64,000 nucleotides of DNA, taken from assembly GCA_964019415.1 (NCBI GenBank), contig OZ025876.1, positions 5,504,793 through 5,568,792 of the forward strand, given 5' to 3'. Made by a program: the position numbers and the translations under genes. The notes beneath the pieces are model-generated. The model was given only the letters and a program-made list of their open reading frames with translations. It was not told the DNA's origin and did no database searches. Origin of the DNA: Ianthella basta (taxonomy: Eukaryota > Porifera > Demospongiae > Verongiida > Ianthellidae). Below, piece after piece: positions 24,812-35,437 of the stretch (its first letter is position 1; the number at the start of each line of letters is the position of its first letter).

Positions 24812-27599
24812 TTAATGGCTCATGCCATCTGGGGGTAGTCTTCGGTCAGTGGTGAATCCTCGTCTTTCTTCATACACTACGGTTGGCCGGAGATGAAAAC
24901 AGAGAGGGATATGAAGTTTGTTAGTTTCCTCTTGTGCAGTCAGATTCCCTGAGTTTGAGGAGGAGGATGACAGCTGATTGTGGATATGTGAAACTGCACA
25001 TAGTGGATAATGAGATGCATGCACAAGAGTTAGGTATGTAATCCACTGAGTAATTGTCCTGTTTGGGTGATGCTGCACATTTTACATTCTGATGGGATTG
25101 TGTGAAACTCTGTAAGCCACCAAGACTGACACATTAGGTAGTTGTGGCAATTTATCTGAAGAGAAATTCATGGTTTACCATTTAGTTTAATTTGTTATAA
25201 TTATTACAATACTGGAGCATGGTAATGGCAGAGGAGCCTTCTAACATTGCCAGCTGCAGATATAGACCACTTTCCCCATGACATGACAACATAATAACCC
25301 TAACTATACCTCTATTACTGTTCTCATCAGTGACAGTGTCAGTGGACACATTAGCAACTTCATGGCCAGACATTGATGTGGTGTCTGTAGAATTGAATCT
25401 GCATGCATGCATGTCACAAGAGGTTGTCGCCAGGTATAATAGACACAGCAGATCGATAAAATATGCACTCAATGAACTTTTGCATGTGGACTCACAAGAT
25501 CTAGAGCGTTGCCTACTGTATCAACTGCACACACATTGTTAGTGCAATAACTTCATGCACTTTCCCCTGGGCTATTGCATGTACTAGACTGCTTGGTATC
25601 ATTTCAATGTGCAAAAAAGCTGCTCTTTCCAGTGATGTATTACAGTAGCACATTTAGTACAGCTGCGATTGCTGTGACTCAACTTAGTTTGATTTTGTAC
25701 AGGAGCAGCCCTCCTGGGGTTGTGTACAGTGGCTTCCTATACATTGACAGTGTGTTCCCCATGCAAGCATGAGATACACCTATGTGTTATAATAGTCTTG
25801 TTCTCCAGCCCCTATTATGCACCATAGGCCCATGGAAGCAATTAAGACTATTGGGAAGCATCTGCGAAGGCAGAGCAATGGAATGTTGTAACTTTCTCCA
25901 TTGGAATGGAGTCCTATTACCTTATCTATTTTAGGTCATTGAAGCCACAAAAATACTCTATTCATCACATGCACTATACATTGTTCGTGTTTACATAGGA
26001 CATATTTGACTGACAGAATGTGCTATAAGTAATATATATAGTATAGTGATTGCGCAACTATAGGGATTTAAGCATTGGCAGGTGGTCCTATATATGTGAT
26101 ATAGACCTGAAAAGAGGTCTGATATCGGATCAACTGACTTTAACGGACACGACGATATTATGGTATAATGACGTCACCGGAAGCATTCTGTGACAACCCC
26201 GACATCTTTGGGCTAGCTTCGGTTGCCTCTTCAAGAACTTAGCTTTGGGCGCCCGCTATAACAACTTAGCCTTGGGCGTACGCTATAACAACTTAGCCTT
26301 GGGCGCACGCTATAACAACTTAGCCTTGGGCGCACGCTATAACAACTTAGCTTCGGGCCATCTGTAAAGCTAGGGTTAGGGTTATGTTTTGTGTTTGTTA
26401 TAGAATGTGCCCAAAGCTAAGTTGTTGAAGAGGCAACCGAAGCTAGCCCAAAGATGTCGAGGTTGTCACAGAATGCTTCCGGTGACGTCATTATGCTATA
26501 ATAATTATAGTCGTGTCCGTTAAAGTCAGTTGATCCGACAGGTTATTGGACAGCTCGCGGAGATCGCGGTCGGAGCAGAAGTTGTCGTGAGGTTTAGTGC
26601 CAGCGATACCTCGGCGCAGTGGCTGGTTTGCTAGACTGGGACCCTCATAAGAGCCAACAAAGTGGAAGCAGCAGAGCAGGTTAGCTCGTATCCCCGTATA
26701 ATCCCCGTTACGCAACGTGCACAATATAATGTTTAATATAGCTAAAATGTCTTCCATACGATTCCTCACTTTCCTCTTCTGCTCTTGCCTCCTCAAGAGA
26801 AAGACACCTTGGGGCCGGTTCCCGATTTCTGCTGCCTCTCTCAGCGGGGAGAGTCCTGGCGATGCGTGAGATACCTTGCGTCCACGAACTAACATTTCAC
26901 TGCCATGAATAACCGGATAAAGGGTGAACATGTCTTCTTTCTTCTGTTAAAAGGCCCGTCGCTCTCTAAGATCACTCCCGACGTATGATTTTTGTTCAAG
27001 AGCAGTCGTTCGTTAACGCCTATGGTTAACACGTCGGCCATTTTTACTCGTACGAGTGAGATTTTTACTCGTACGAGTGAGATTTTCACTCGCACGAGTA
27101 CGATTTTCACTCGCACGAGTACGATTTTACGCTAGATTCACCTGCGTGTTGTCTGGCTAAGTATTTTTAATCGCTACTGTAAATGCATGTATGTTGCAAA
27201 TACATGCATGGGACGCCATGGGGTAGTTCTGTTACCATTGAATGCTGTACTACAGCTAGTGTACAAATTAATCAGAAAACACAGCAGCCCAGGGCGAGGC
27301 GATTGATTGGCTATTCTTACAGGATGCTTACAAATACACTTTTCGTGATATCTCTACTCGCATAAGGCATTCTACCCAGGCCATGTCCAGCTAGGCTTCT
27401 CAGGAACAGGGACAGACTGGGAGAGAATCACCAGGTCACCAATTGATATTGTAGCCATAATTATGTATATGCATGGGTCTTACCGCTTTTTCTTGCAGCA
27501 AATTCGCAGGCAGCAGCGGAATGCTGAAACCACGAGTCGCCAGAACATGATATAAATCTTGTACACGACGATGATAGCTCGCCATATAATCCTGATAAC
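24812..27599 (-). CDS. Receptor family gene F (5' part uncertain)
   Basis: Exons 27599-27484, 25398-25310 and 24993-24812 (TAA), with phases 0, 2, 1, total 387 nt (128 aa). Exon 1 encodes a hydrophobic, membrane-type helix followed by a Cys/basic juxtamembrane run (FRCCLRICCKKKR). Exon 2 carries STDTTSMSG..VSTDTVTDENS. Exon 3 carries VSHIHNQLSS, QEETNK, the conserved tyrosine VVYEERRG and the end LPPDGMSH. Exon 1 opens in phase 0 after a good acceptor, so an upstream exon is expected. The sequence immediately upstream (27661 onward) is a retrotransposon LTR, which may have broken or displaced it. The 3' end faces WD40 copy 3 tail-to-tail. Function unknown; inferred membrane signalling protein. 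Confidence 0.65.
26126..26537. mobile_element. Foldback element with internal 27-bp tandem array
   Basis: Arms 26126-26250 and 26409-26537 are reverse complements over about 125 bp (cggatcaactgactttaacg at the outer end), with few mismatches. The loop contains about four tandem 27-bp units (26253-26361: cgctataacaacttagcc, ttgggcgca). The arm-inner motif acttagctttgggc is the same sequence as the tandem unit, so the array appears to have grown from the arm end. It lies in the first intron of gene F. Confidence 0.9.
27046..27128. repeat. Four tandem palindromes around ctcgtacgag / ctcgcacgag
   Basis: Four ~20-bp units, each with an actcg.acgagt palindrome separated by gatttt-type spacers. The first two are perfect (actcgtacgagt); the last two carry cgcacg. 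It could be a binding-site array or a decayed repeat. Confidence 0.85.
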
Positions 27600-27660
27600 C
27601 TACAGTGGACCGAAAGCAATCGTACCGGTGTGGTTGTATTGCTACTATACGCAATGCGCA

Positions 27661-28231
27661 TATGTAGCGGACACATGCATGCTGTGTGTGGTTGTGTTGA
27701 GTTGTTTATTATAATTATTTCCTGTACCATATCACTTTGCTTTATCACCACTTCCTGTACTGCATCATTCACTTCCTGTTTTCGCATCACGTGCCTTATC
27801 CACACAATGCCTTTTATCCCATTGTTCCGTTGTTGTATGCATGAATATATTCCTGTGTATGCTTGTAATAATGAGTTCAGTTCTGCTCCTATGATCGGTA
27901 TACGTGTGACGTAGCCTACTACCATCATATTGGTGACCCCGACGCGATCGTTCTCATGGCTGAAGACGCTTCCACTGCAGTCCTGCAAGGCTCCGGATCA
28001 CCGCCGCCCCAGCCCGCCGCAGTCTCCGCGGTATCCCTTAAGATCCCGCCCTTCTGGCCGGCCGACCCGCAAGTCTGGTTCGCCCAGGTGGAGGCTCAGT
28101 TTGCCACCCGCAACATCACCACTCAGCGGACCCGCTTTGATTACGTGGTGGCAGCGCTAGCGCCCGAGTTCGCGACCGAGGTCAGGGATCTCCTCCTCGC
28201 CCCACCTAACGCGGAGCCTACTACCATCATA
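27661..28231 (+). mobile_element. Ty3/gypsy-like LTR retrotransposon remnant
   Basis: An LTR-like block ends cctactaccatcata at about 27929. It is followed by a primer-binding-type sequence tggtgaccccgacgc (27931) and an ATG at 27956 opening a gag-like ORF ([20 protein letters not shown], then [20 protein letters not shown]), which is the capsid N-terminal motif of gypsy elements. The gag reading stops at about 28214, where agcctactaccatcata, the LTR end, reappears. This fits a deletion joining gag to the end of the 3' LTR; protease, RT and integrase are gone. Confidence 0.8.
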
Positions 28232-28399
28232 CATATATGTCCCACCTGCGCGAGAGCCATCAGATCCTCATGTGTGGTGTCCTCCAATTGCCCGTTGTGC
28301 GTACTTAGAGTATACTCAACCCCGTACTGGACTAACACAACGGAAGCCTAGCAATTCTATTCAGAGCTATGTGCACAATGACTTGTAAGTCGATCTCCT

Positions 28400-28725
28400 T
28401 TCAGACTACACCCGCACATAGCTATAACACCAACATCATGTAATGTGGTCACTACAACCACAAGCCAGTATAACAAAGTTGAACCAGAGAAAGAAGCCAT
28501 ATATGGGAGACTTACACCCCCACATAGCTATAGCACCACCGTGTAATGTGGCCACTACAACCACAAGCCAGTATAACAAAGTTGAACCAGAGAAAGAAGC
28601 CATATATGGGAGAGGCGTAATTGCTGCCAGCCAGAATGTCCATGGTGTAACACAGAATGGTAGGGCAGGCATGATAGTCAAAACCTCCTCATTCAGTGCA
28701 TGCTCTATACACTTTATGTGGTCCA
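28400..28725. repeat. Tandem ~100-bp repeats, also at 31029
   Basis: Two direct units (about 28408-28507 and 28508-28612) share accacaagccagtataacaa, agttgaaccagagaaagaag and ccatatatgggaga; the following 28615-28725 adds cagaatgtccatggtgtaac. A diverged copy of the whole block lies at 31029-31245. Confidence 0.85.
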
Positions 28726-28784
28726 GTATAACAATGAAAGTTGAGCCAGAGAAAGAAGCCATATATGGAAAGGCTTATCATCAC

Positions 28785-28880
28785 AAATAGTACCCCACCT
28801 CCTATTAAATGACACCTCAACACATCCTTCTGAAGCATTTTGCCCTCCAGAGAGCCTAACTGTCACATTGGGAAGGAGAT
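28785..28880 (-). pseudogene. First half of an SRCR domain
   Basis: After an acceptor at 28881-28882 the minus strand reads VTVRLSGGQNASEGCVEVSF then NRRWGTICDD, the canonical start of a scavenger receptor cysteine-rich domain. The frame then enters the 28.4-kb repeat (KPFHIW) without a donor, so the domain is cut off. The complementary C-terminal half lies on the plus strand at 29188. Confidence 0.8.
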
Positions 28881-28954
28881 CTGTGAAACAGGACAAGTGG
28901 ATGAAAGGGTGCTGGACGCCCATGCTTAATGAGCAGAGACAAAACATAGACTGT

Positions 28955-29190
28955 CCATTAGTAATAGTATTGGCAGGGTACCATTGAAGCAAACCTTTGA
29001 TCTTGAACTATGTATACACAGAGGGCTAGCATTTGTGCACACAATGACTTTGTCTAGCATGCTAGACCCTCTCTGTCCACTAACAATGACTCTGCTTTCA
29101 GCAGTATCCATAGTTACAACTATCTAGTGGCACCACTGAAAGTGTTTTGATCGCTGCAACCACATTTTGAATAGCTGGTCACAATAGGTC
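28955..29190. repeat. Inverted repeat, left arm
   Basis: Reverse complement of 30047-30284 over about 236 bp with a few substitutions and small indels. It lies between the two SRCR half-domains, and its inner end coincides with the acceptor of the SRCR exon at 29188. Confidence 0.9.
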
Positions 29191-29303
29191 TATCTACAAT
29201 GTGAGGTGTACTGGAGATGAGGCCTCAGTTGCTGACTGTGATCACAGTGAATGGGGAGACCACAACTGCCAGCACTCTGAGGATGCCGGAGTGGTCTGTT
29301 CCA
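29188..29303 (+). CDS. SRCR domain, C-terminal half exon
   Basis: Exon bounded by an acceptor (aatag) and a donor (cca|gtaagc), entered with one leading base. It reads IYNVRCTGDEASVADC, HSEWGDHNCQHSEDAGVVC, the conserved second half of an SRCR domain with its cysteines. SRCR domains are extracellular ligand-binding modules of secreted or membrane receptors. No flanking exons of the same gene were found on the plus strand, and the matching N-terminal half is inverted, so this is probably a fragment of a rearranged gene. Confidence 0.7.
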
Positions 29304-29399
29304 GTAAGCTACTTAGCCATGTAGCAATGGCACACACACACGTACAAGCCCCTCCCCCTTTATTGTATAACTGGATTGCAAGATTCTGTTTTCAGCTAC

Positions 29400-29600
29400 A
29401 GTGAAACCTGACTAAGACAGCCACTTGTTGGCCAGTTCTAACTGACCTTTATAGAAAGGTGGCTGCTCTACAGAGGTAGATTACAATATTTTAGTGCTAT
29501 TTGAGGCCAGGAAGGCTGGCTATTTTAGAGAGGTGGCTGCATGCCTTACACAGAGACCTTCATAGACTGGTTTTGCTATATTGTATAGAATGGACTATTG
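29400..29600. repeat. Dispersed 'agaggtggctg' repeat, second copy
   Basis: Homologous to 23125-23345 in the same orientation. Confidence 0.75.
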
Positions 29601-30046
29601 CTAAGAATGAAAGAACTCCTTGCACTCTTGTATTAGTGTTGAGCATTCAGAAAGGTGGACCACTGGATTACATAGTGCATGGTGTATTCTCACATGTTCT
29701 GTGCTAGTCTAGAATTAGAACTGGTCCCCTTTCCTCAATGGGCCTTTCTGCTAGAGACACGAAGTGTCCAGCATGGAGAGGGGTGGGTGCAGAGATATCC
29801 ACGTAGTTTCTAGACTTGCACCCACCTGTACAGTGTGCATGTATTTCCCCGGCAGTACAGTGATGTTTGTTCAGCACATTTGGCTTTAAAGAGGTGGTTG
29901 CATTGTCTAGTGGTTCATGTGCGCTGTTTGCATGGGGCTGGGAGGCGGCTGTGTTAGAGAGATGAATCCACTATTCAGTGACCATGAAGATTAGGTTTCA
30001 CTGTGCTTTTGTGCTTTCATGTTTATGGAGACTATTATGCCACCAA

Positions 30047-30284
30047 GACCTATTGTGACCAGCTATTCAAAATGTGGTTGCAGCGATCAAAACACTTTCA
30101 GTGGTGCCACTAGATAGTTGTAACTATGGATACTGCTAAAAGCAGAGTCATTGTTAGTGGACAGAGAGGGTCTAGCATGCTAGACAAAGACATTGTGTGC
30201 ACAAATGCTAGCCCTGTGTGTATACATAGTTCAAGATCAAAGGTTTGCTTCAATGGTAGCCTGCCAATACTATATTACTAATGG
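30047..30284. repeat. Inverted repeat, right arm
   Basis: Partner of 28955-29190. Together the arms enclose about 856 bp containing the SRCR half-exon and the dispersed repeat. Confidence 0.9.
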
Positions 30285-30479
30285 CTGCCAATAGAATATG
30301 ACAGCTATTTCCTATACAGATCGTACCCTTGTACCCTACAGTGTTTCTTGTTAACAGAAAAACTTTAACGTGTACTTTGTGACATAGGATGATAGGACGT
30401 CTGCTTATATCAAAGAATAGAATTTTAGCTAGTTCTGTATTGGTGTAATATCTGTGACAGCGTAGACACCATGACTAGT

Positions 30480-30572
30480 TTGGTGGTGAATATGTGTGTG
30501 TGCATGCATGCATGTGTGTGTCTCTCTCAGTGTGTATAATTGTATTGTGTGTCTGTGTCTGTGCAGTGTGTG

Positions 30573-30615
<43 letters not shown>

Positions 30616-30960
30616 AAGCATGTGTGCATGTCTCTGTACATGTGTGTACGTATGTATTAGTGTGTGTGCGTGAGTGCGTTGCTTCGAATCATGTGTGTAT
30701 GTGTGTACATGCATACAGGAGAATGTGTCTTTCGTGTGTGTGTGTGTTTGTGTGCATGCACACACAGACGACTTGCACAGGTGTGCCTGGCAGTACACAA
30801 GCCGTGGCACCTGCTTATACTAGCCACTTACATGTGGAACCTCCTACCCTGACTGTTTGATCATGTGACTCCTATGCTAGATTAAACACCAACAATAGCC
30901 AATAGTTCCACATAAAAGCCATATATAAATGCCCAGTACAACCCCCCCCCCCCCCCCGAA
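30480..30960. repeat. GT-rich tract and poly(C) run
   Basis: GT microsatellite 30567-30613 within a longer gtgtgcatg-rich zone, and a run of about 16 C at 30942-30957. No gene seen. Confidence 0.9.
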
Positions 30961-31028
30961 CTGAACTAACACAATAGAAGCCTAGCAATTCAATTCAGAG
31001 CTACGTACAATGACTTGTATGTCGATCT

Positions 31029-31245
31029 CCTTGGAGACTACACCCCCACATAGCAACCAACATCCTGTAAAGTGCCCTCCACAACCACAAGCCAGTGTAA
31101 CAAAGTTGAACCAGTGAAGGAAACCATATACGTATGGGGAAAGGCTTAGTTGCTGTCAACCAGAATGTCCATGGTGTAACGCAGAATGGTAGGGCAGGCA
31201 TGATAGGCAAAAGCCTCCTCATTCAGTGCATGCTCTACACTTTGT
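31029..31245. repeat. Diverged copy of the 28.4-kb repeat block
   Basis: Contains ccacaaccacaagccagtgt, aacaaagttgaaccag, cagaatgtccatggtgtaac and ctcattcagtgcatgctct in the same order as 28408-28725. Confidence 0.85.
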
Positions 31246-31287
31246 GTGGGCCTGTTAACCCTCCTTCCTTTGTCACCTAATCTGCAG

Positions 31288-33033
31288 ACTAGAGAGGTAT
31301 CGGATGTCTTCCCAGGGACAGAAGAAGCAGCTGGAGAGACACAACCTGGCTGACAGCTCAGTGCAGGTAAGGGATGCATGGGGCAGTGGGTGGGGTGGAG
31401 CAGTTATAGGGGTGGGGCAGTGAATGAGGGTAGGGCAACAGGTGTGGAGCAGAGAGGGTAAGAGTAGGAAAGTGGGAAGAACGGAGCATTTGTAAGGATG
31501 GGGCAATTGGGTGGAGGTGGGGCAGTCGGACTGTGGTTGGGGCGGTGATGAATGGGACAGTGTGTAGGGCATGCACGTACGTATGGGATAGTGGGAGATA
31601 TATAGCATAGGATAGTGACGGATGGGTGATCCTTTTGCAGCATCAGACCCTGTGTTACTGTACTATATATGAGGTAGACATGTTCTACCTTGACAAACTG
31701 ACTACTTTGTGCATGTGTGGTTAAATTTTTGCTGTTCAATGTCACTACAAGAATAGCCATTACAGTTGATTTTCTTTTCATGTTCTCCATCTTTCTCTAT
31801 GGTAAGTGGAATGAGATATGCAGACAGATATCTATACTTTGGAGGAATTGGTCTTGTAGTTATTGCAATATTCACACCTCTGAGGAACACACCCAAGGTG
31901 GGTGGGGCACAGGCACACAGAGGTGTGGCTTTAGGACACTGGGTGGGGTAGAAGGAATTGAACAGAGGGAAGTATACTGTCACTGAGTGGAGGCATTCCT
32001 TATAACTTGCATGTTGGAATGGGGTCGCTATTTGCAAGGGTACTCCCTAATGATTTCATCTTGTTATTTCCTCACCCACCCACCCACTCACACACACACA
32101 CGGTAACCTGTATCATGTAACATAATTATGTGTTCTCACTGTGTGTAGGTGTGGGAGCTGTTCACAGAGAATGTCAGCTGGCTGGGGGCCACTTGTCGTG
32201 TGACCATGGTCGGCCACACCCACACCGTCCGCTGCCTACAGTCGGACCACAACAGGGTCATTAGTGGCTCCTACGACCACACTCTCAAGATATGGGACAT
32301 TGCCACCTGGCAGCTGCACACACACACTGAGGTAAGAGGTGGCAGTGTGGCTGAAAGTTCAGAGCTGCTGTGCATGGGCAGCCTAGTGCCTGGTGTTATC
32401 CTGCTCTGTTGTGTAAAGGTATCTAATACATGATGTATTCTGTGAAAACACATTGTCTTCCACTCTTCCTGTTCTGCTGGTAAATTGTTGACTCATTAAA
32501 GTTAGTCTTGTGCATCCCGTAAAGGTGTAAACTCAAACTCACACAGTGCCACCAGCACCATTGCTTTTGTTTCAGTTATCTGACCATTCAAAGGTGTGCT
32601 GGCTAGTGCAATTGTGTGTTCTGCAAGTATTCACACTCCATAAATGTACCAGGACTGTGTGTGGGAACTGCCAATAATAGTCTGGTCAAAGCTTGCTGTA
32701 TGTATGTATGTAGCAGTGATGTTGAGGTAATATACATAATTACACACTTGTCCTTTCCTCACTGTGTGCAGAGGACACACAGACCATGTTGTCTGTGTCC
32801 AGTTCAAGGACGACATGTTGGTGTCTGGATCTGGTGACTGTACCATCATTGTGTGGGACCTGTCAACGTACAAGATGAAGCGTACCCTGAGGGGGCACAA
32901 GGCAGCTGTGACAACACTGCAGTTTGACAGCAGTCGCATCATCAGTGGGTCACTGGACCGTCTCATCAAGATATGGGACCTGGGAACTTGGAAAGTTGGT
33001 GCATGGGGTTTGGGGTGAGTGTGCTTTGTGTGG

Positions 33034-33077
<44 letters not shown>

Positions 33078-33260
33078 ACGCGTGTGTGTATTGTGTTTGC
33101 ATGTGTGCATGTGAGACAATTGTACTTTCACCCCATCCCCTACATGTAGTGCATGCATACTCTGGACTGGATCCACTCGGAGGGTCACACAGGTGTCATC
33201 TGTCACCTCCAGGCCAACCACTGGAAGATGGTCAGTGCTGCAGATGACAAGACACTCAAG
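31288..33260 (+). pseudogene. WD40-repeat gene, copy 2, frameshifted and 3'-truncated
   Basis: Exons 31288-31366 (LERYRMSSQGQKKQLERHNL), 32149-32331, 32772-32994 and 33150-33260 are recognisable. It supplies the region upstream of the first blade (VWELFTENVSWLGATCR) that copy 1 lacks in this window. Two defects: exon 32149-32331 is 183 nt and ends in phase 0, but the next exon must be entered in phase 2, so the spliced frame would stop soon after. The last exon (VWSLDSGERLL..) is absent, because homology to copies 1 and 3 breaks at about 33411, where tactttgcag becomes tactttgcgttatac. Without the last exon the final blade cannot close. Confidence 0.75.
31380..31570. repeat. G-rich degenerate minisatellite
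   Basis: Recurring ggtggggcagtg-like words in the WD40 copy 2 intron. Strongly G-biased on the plus strand; proline-rich minus ORFs are artefacts. Confidence 0.7.
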
Positions 33261-34008
33261 GTGGGCACTGGGACCAGAACAGGGCGGGCCTCACAATTGT
33301 ACACAGAAATACATATTTGGAAGATGGCACACTGAATCACCTTCATATTGTACGATTTAAGACAGTCAACAAACCCTTTATCCAGCTCCTCCTCTCCACC
33401 CCTTACTTTGCGTTATACGCAGCGTTATACGAAGGCTAATACATGCCGTAGAGTCATGGGCATATTGCATAATCCTTGTCGGTTACCATTGATCGATGCA
33501 GATATCACGATCATCAAGAGGAGAGAGAAGGGAGTTGATTTGTTTGGGTTAGAGCACAAAATACTAATTGTCAGCCCATTTTGGTATCCTGAGAAATTTA
33601 GACCACTCAGTCCCCGAGGTTCGATCTTGTCCTAATCCCCCAGACACAATTTAATCAGCATTTAACTGTACATTACATGGACAGACAATGTGCTGCTAAT
33701 AGTAGGCTTGCTAAAGACTGATATGGTTGCTGTGATTGATAGATCTCTCAAGAGTACAACATTATATATGAGTACTTCCCTCACAGAATAATACAAGCTT
33801 GGGAAAGTATAAAAGGGAACCTGTTTTGTCTGTCAAACAGCAGTCACAAAACATATTGCACATGCACATGTTTGAGTAGAAAGCTTATAAGGTTACGTTA
33901 CTGGAAAATATTACATAAATAATACTGGATAATATTATATTATAAATAATAGTATTGTGGATCTCCACATAATTATAAGAATGTTGAAGATGATAGCATA
34001 AATATACT
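33261..34008. other. Intergenic between WD40 copy 2 and gene E
   Basis: Contains a CpG-richer patch (33410-33640, ORF without domain) joined at the truncation point. From about 33770 it shares ctcacagaa.atacaagcttgg with 24755-24775, i.e. the flank duplicated with the WD40/receptor module. Confidence 0.5.
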
Positions 34009-35437
34009 CTAATCACTCATGCCATCTGGTGGTAGTCTTGGGTCATTGGGTCTCTGTTCATACACTGCGGTTTCCTGGTGGCGAAGATGGGGAGGGGTAC
34101 GAGATCTATTAGTTTCCTCTTGCACGGTCATACTCCCAGTGGAGGAGGTGGAGGAGGTGGAGGAGGTGGACAGCTGATTGTGGACACGTGAAACTGCACA
34201 TGGAAGAAAATGAGATGTGTGCATGCATAAGAGCTACCTTGCAGTAGTGTTACTAATAATTATAACATTTTGAATTATAACTTACTGATTATTATTTTAC
34301 TATATATAGACAAATGTGGGGCATTATGGCAGCTATGTACGTACATGTATGTACATGCACACTACCACATTTGCACACAACTGGCACAATTACACAATCA
34401 CACTTACAATGCATGTACAGACCAGTAAGGAGGCTGAGGAGATGTGTGCATGGCGTGATGTAAGGTAATTAGACAGGTGCTGCTGCGATGGTGGCATACT
34501 GGAGTTGCAGTAGAGGATGCATAGCTAGTGTGCACCAGAATTATAATGTTTATCCATCGACTGGGCTGTAGCTAGGAATTTAAGTTTGTATTCCTTTCCT
34601 TCTAGTCAGCAATTGCTGGAAGCTTGCTATGAAGAATATTCCGGAAGTTTGCAAGCTCCATTTGTCATCATCATCGTTGCCTATTGCATCATCACCAATT
34701 AACTGGAGTCCTTTGGAGGACTATTGTTCACTGAAAGTGAATGCTATTGTAATTAAATTAAGACATTGCTTTTTCATTTCGATGTACATTCTGTATGACT
34801 TATAATCAGTACGAACATTCACTGCAATGTATTAGGAACATTGCAAGTATAATATATGTATGCAAGGCACTATAGATATATAGCTGAACATTGGCATTTT
34901 AATTTTGATCCACCAAATGCTAACAAATCACAAACATCATACTGTATTAGACACACCTCCACTGCTGTCCTCATCAGAGGCAGTGTTACTCGACACATCA
35001 GCGATAAATCCAGATGTTGTGCTGTCTGTCGAAGAGCCTGCATCTGGCACTGGACCACCGGTATGGGCAAAGCCATTCCTACAGCTGTTTCTCCTGCATA
35101 CGCAATATACATAAAACTATATATGTAGATAGCTACACAATAAAGCATAATGCAGTCTTCATAAGTATGTTCATGATCACTTAGCTGTACACATGTCCTA
35201 GTTTATCAGCCCATACCATTGGCTGATCAACTTGTCACCATTATTACATTGCAGTGGCTACTTTAATTTTTCAGAATCACACCATGCTGCATATTCATCT
35301 CACTGTTTTCGCTTGCAGCAAAAGCAACTCCTCAAGCAGCAAAAGAATACTGAAACCAAGAGGCGCCAAAGTTTGATGCACAACCTTCTCACAACATGGC
35401 TGATAGCTCTCCATGACATCCTGATAAGCTCTTTCAT
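34009..35437 (-). CDS. Receptor family gene E
   Basis: Exons 35437-35304, 35093-34957 and 34193-34009 (TAG), phases 2 and 1, total 456 nt (151 aa if the exon-opening ATG is the start). Exon 1: basic/hydrophobic segment with LWRLLVSVFFCCLRSCFCCK, a membrane helix running into a Cys-rich juxtamembrane stretch. Exon 2: RRNSCRNGFAHTGGP then SSTDSTTSG..SSNTASDEDSSGG, matching exons of B and D. Exon 3: VSRVHNQLS, four repeats of STS, VQEETNRSRTPP, the conserved AVYEQRP and RLPPDGMSD. The exon-1 ATG directly follows an acceptor, so an upstream exon with an ectodomain may exist. It faces WD40 copy 2 tail-to-tail. Confidence 0.7.

Noticed and set aside
26491-26931. 146-codon minus-strand ORF
   Set aside because: It runs into the arm of the foldback element, has no recognisable domain and no splice-site support; kept only as unexplained CpG-rich sequence.
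27461-27988. 175-codon minus-strand ORF
   Set aside because: It is antisense to the LTR and crosses gene F's exon in a different frame; the family-conserved frame is the one giving FRCCLRICC.
31703-31896. Possible exon in WD40 copy 2 (LYFGGIGLVVIAIFTPLRNT)
   Set aside because: Exons 31288-31366 and 32149-32331 already join in phase 0 with sensible sequence; no paralogue supports an extra exon.
33580-33640. tRNA B-box-like ggttcgatc
   Set aside because: No matching A box or cloverleaf could be drawn; no tRNA gene is supported in the window.
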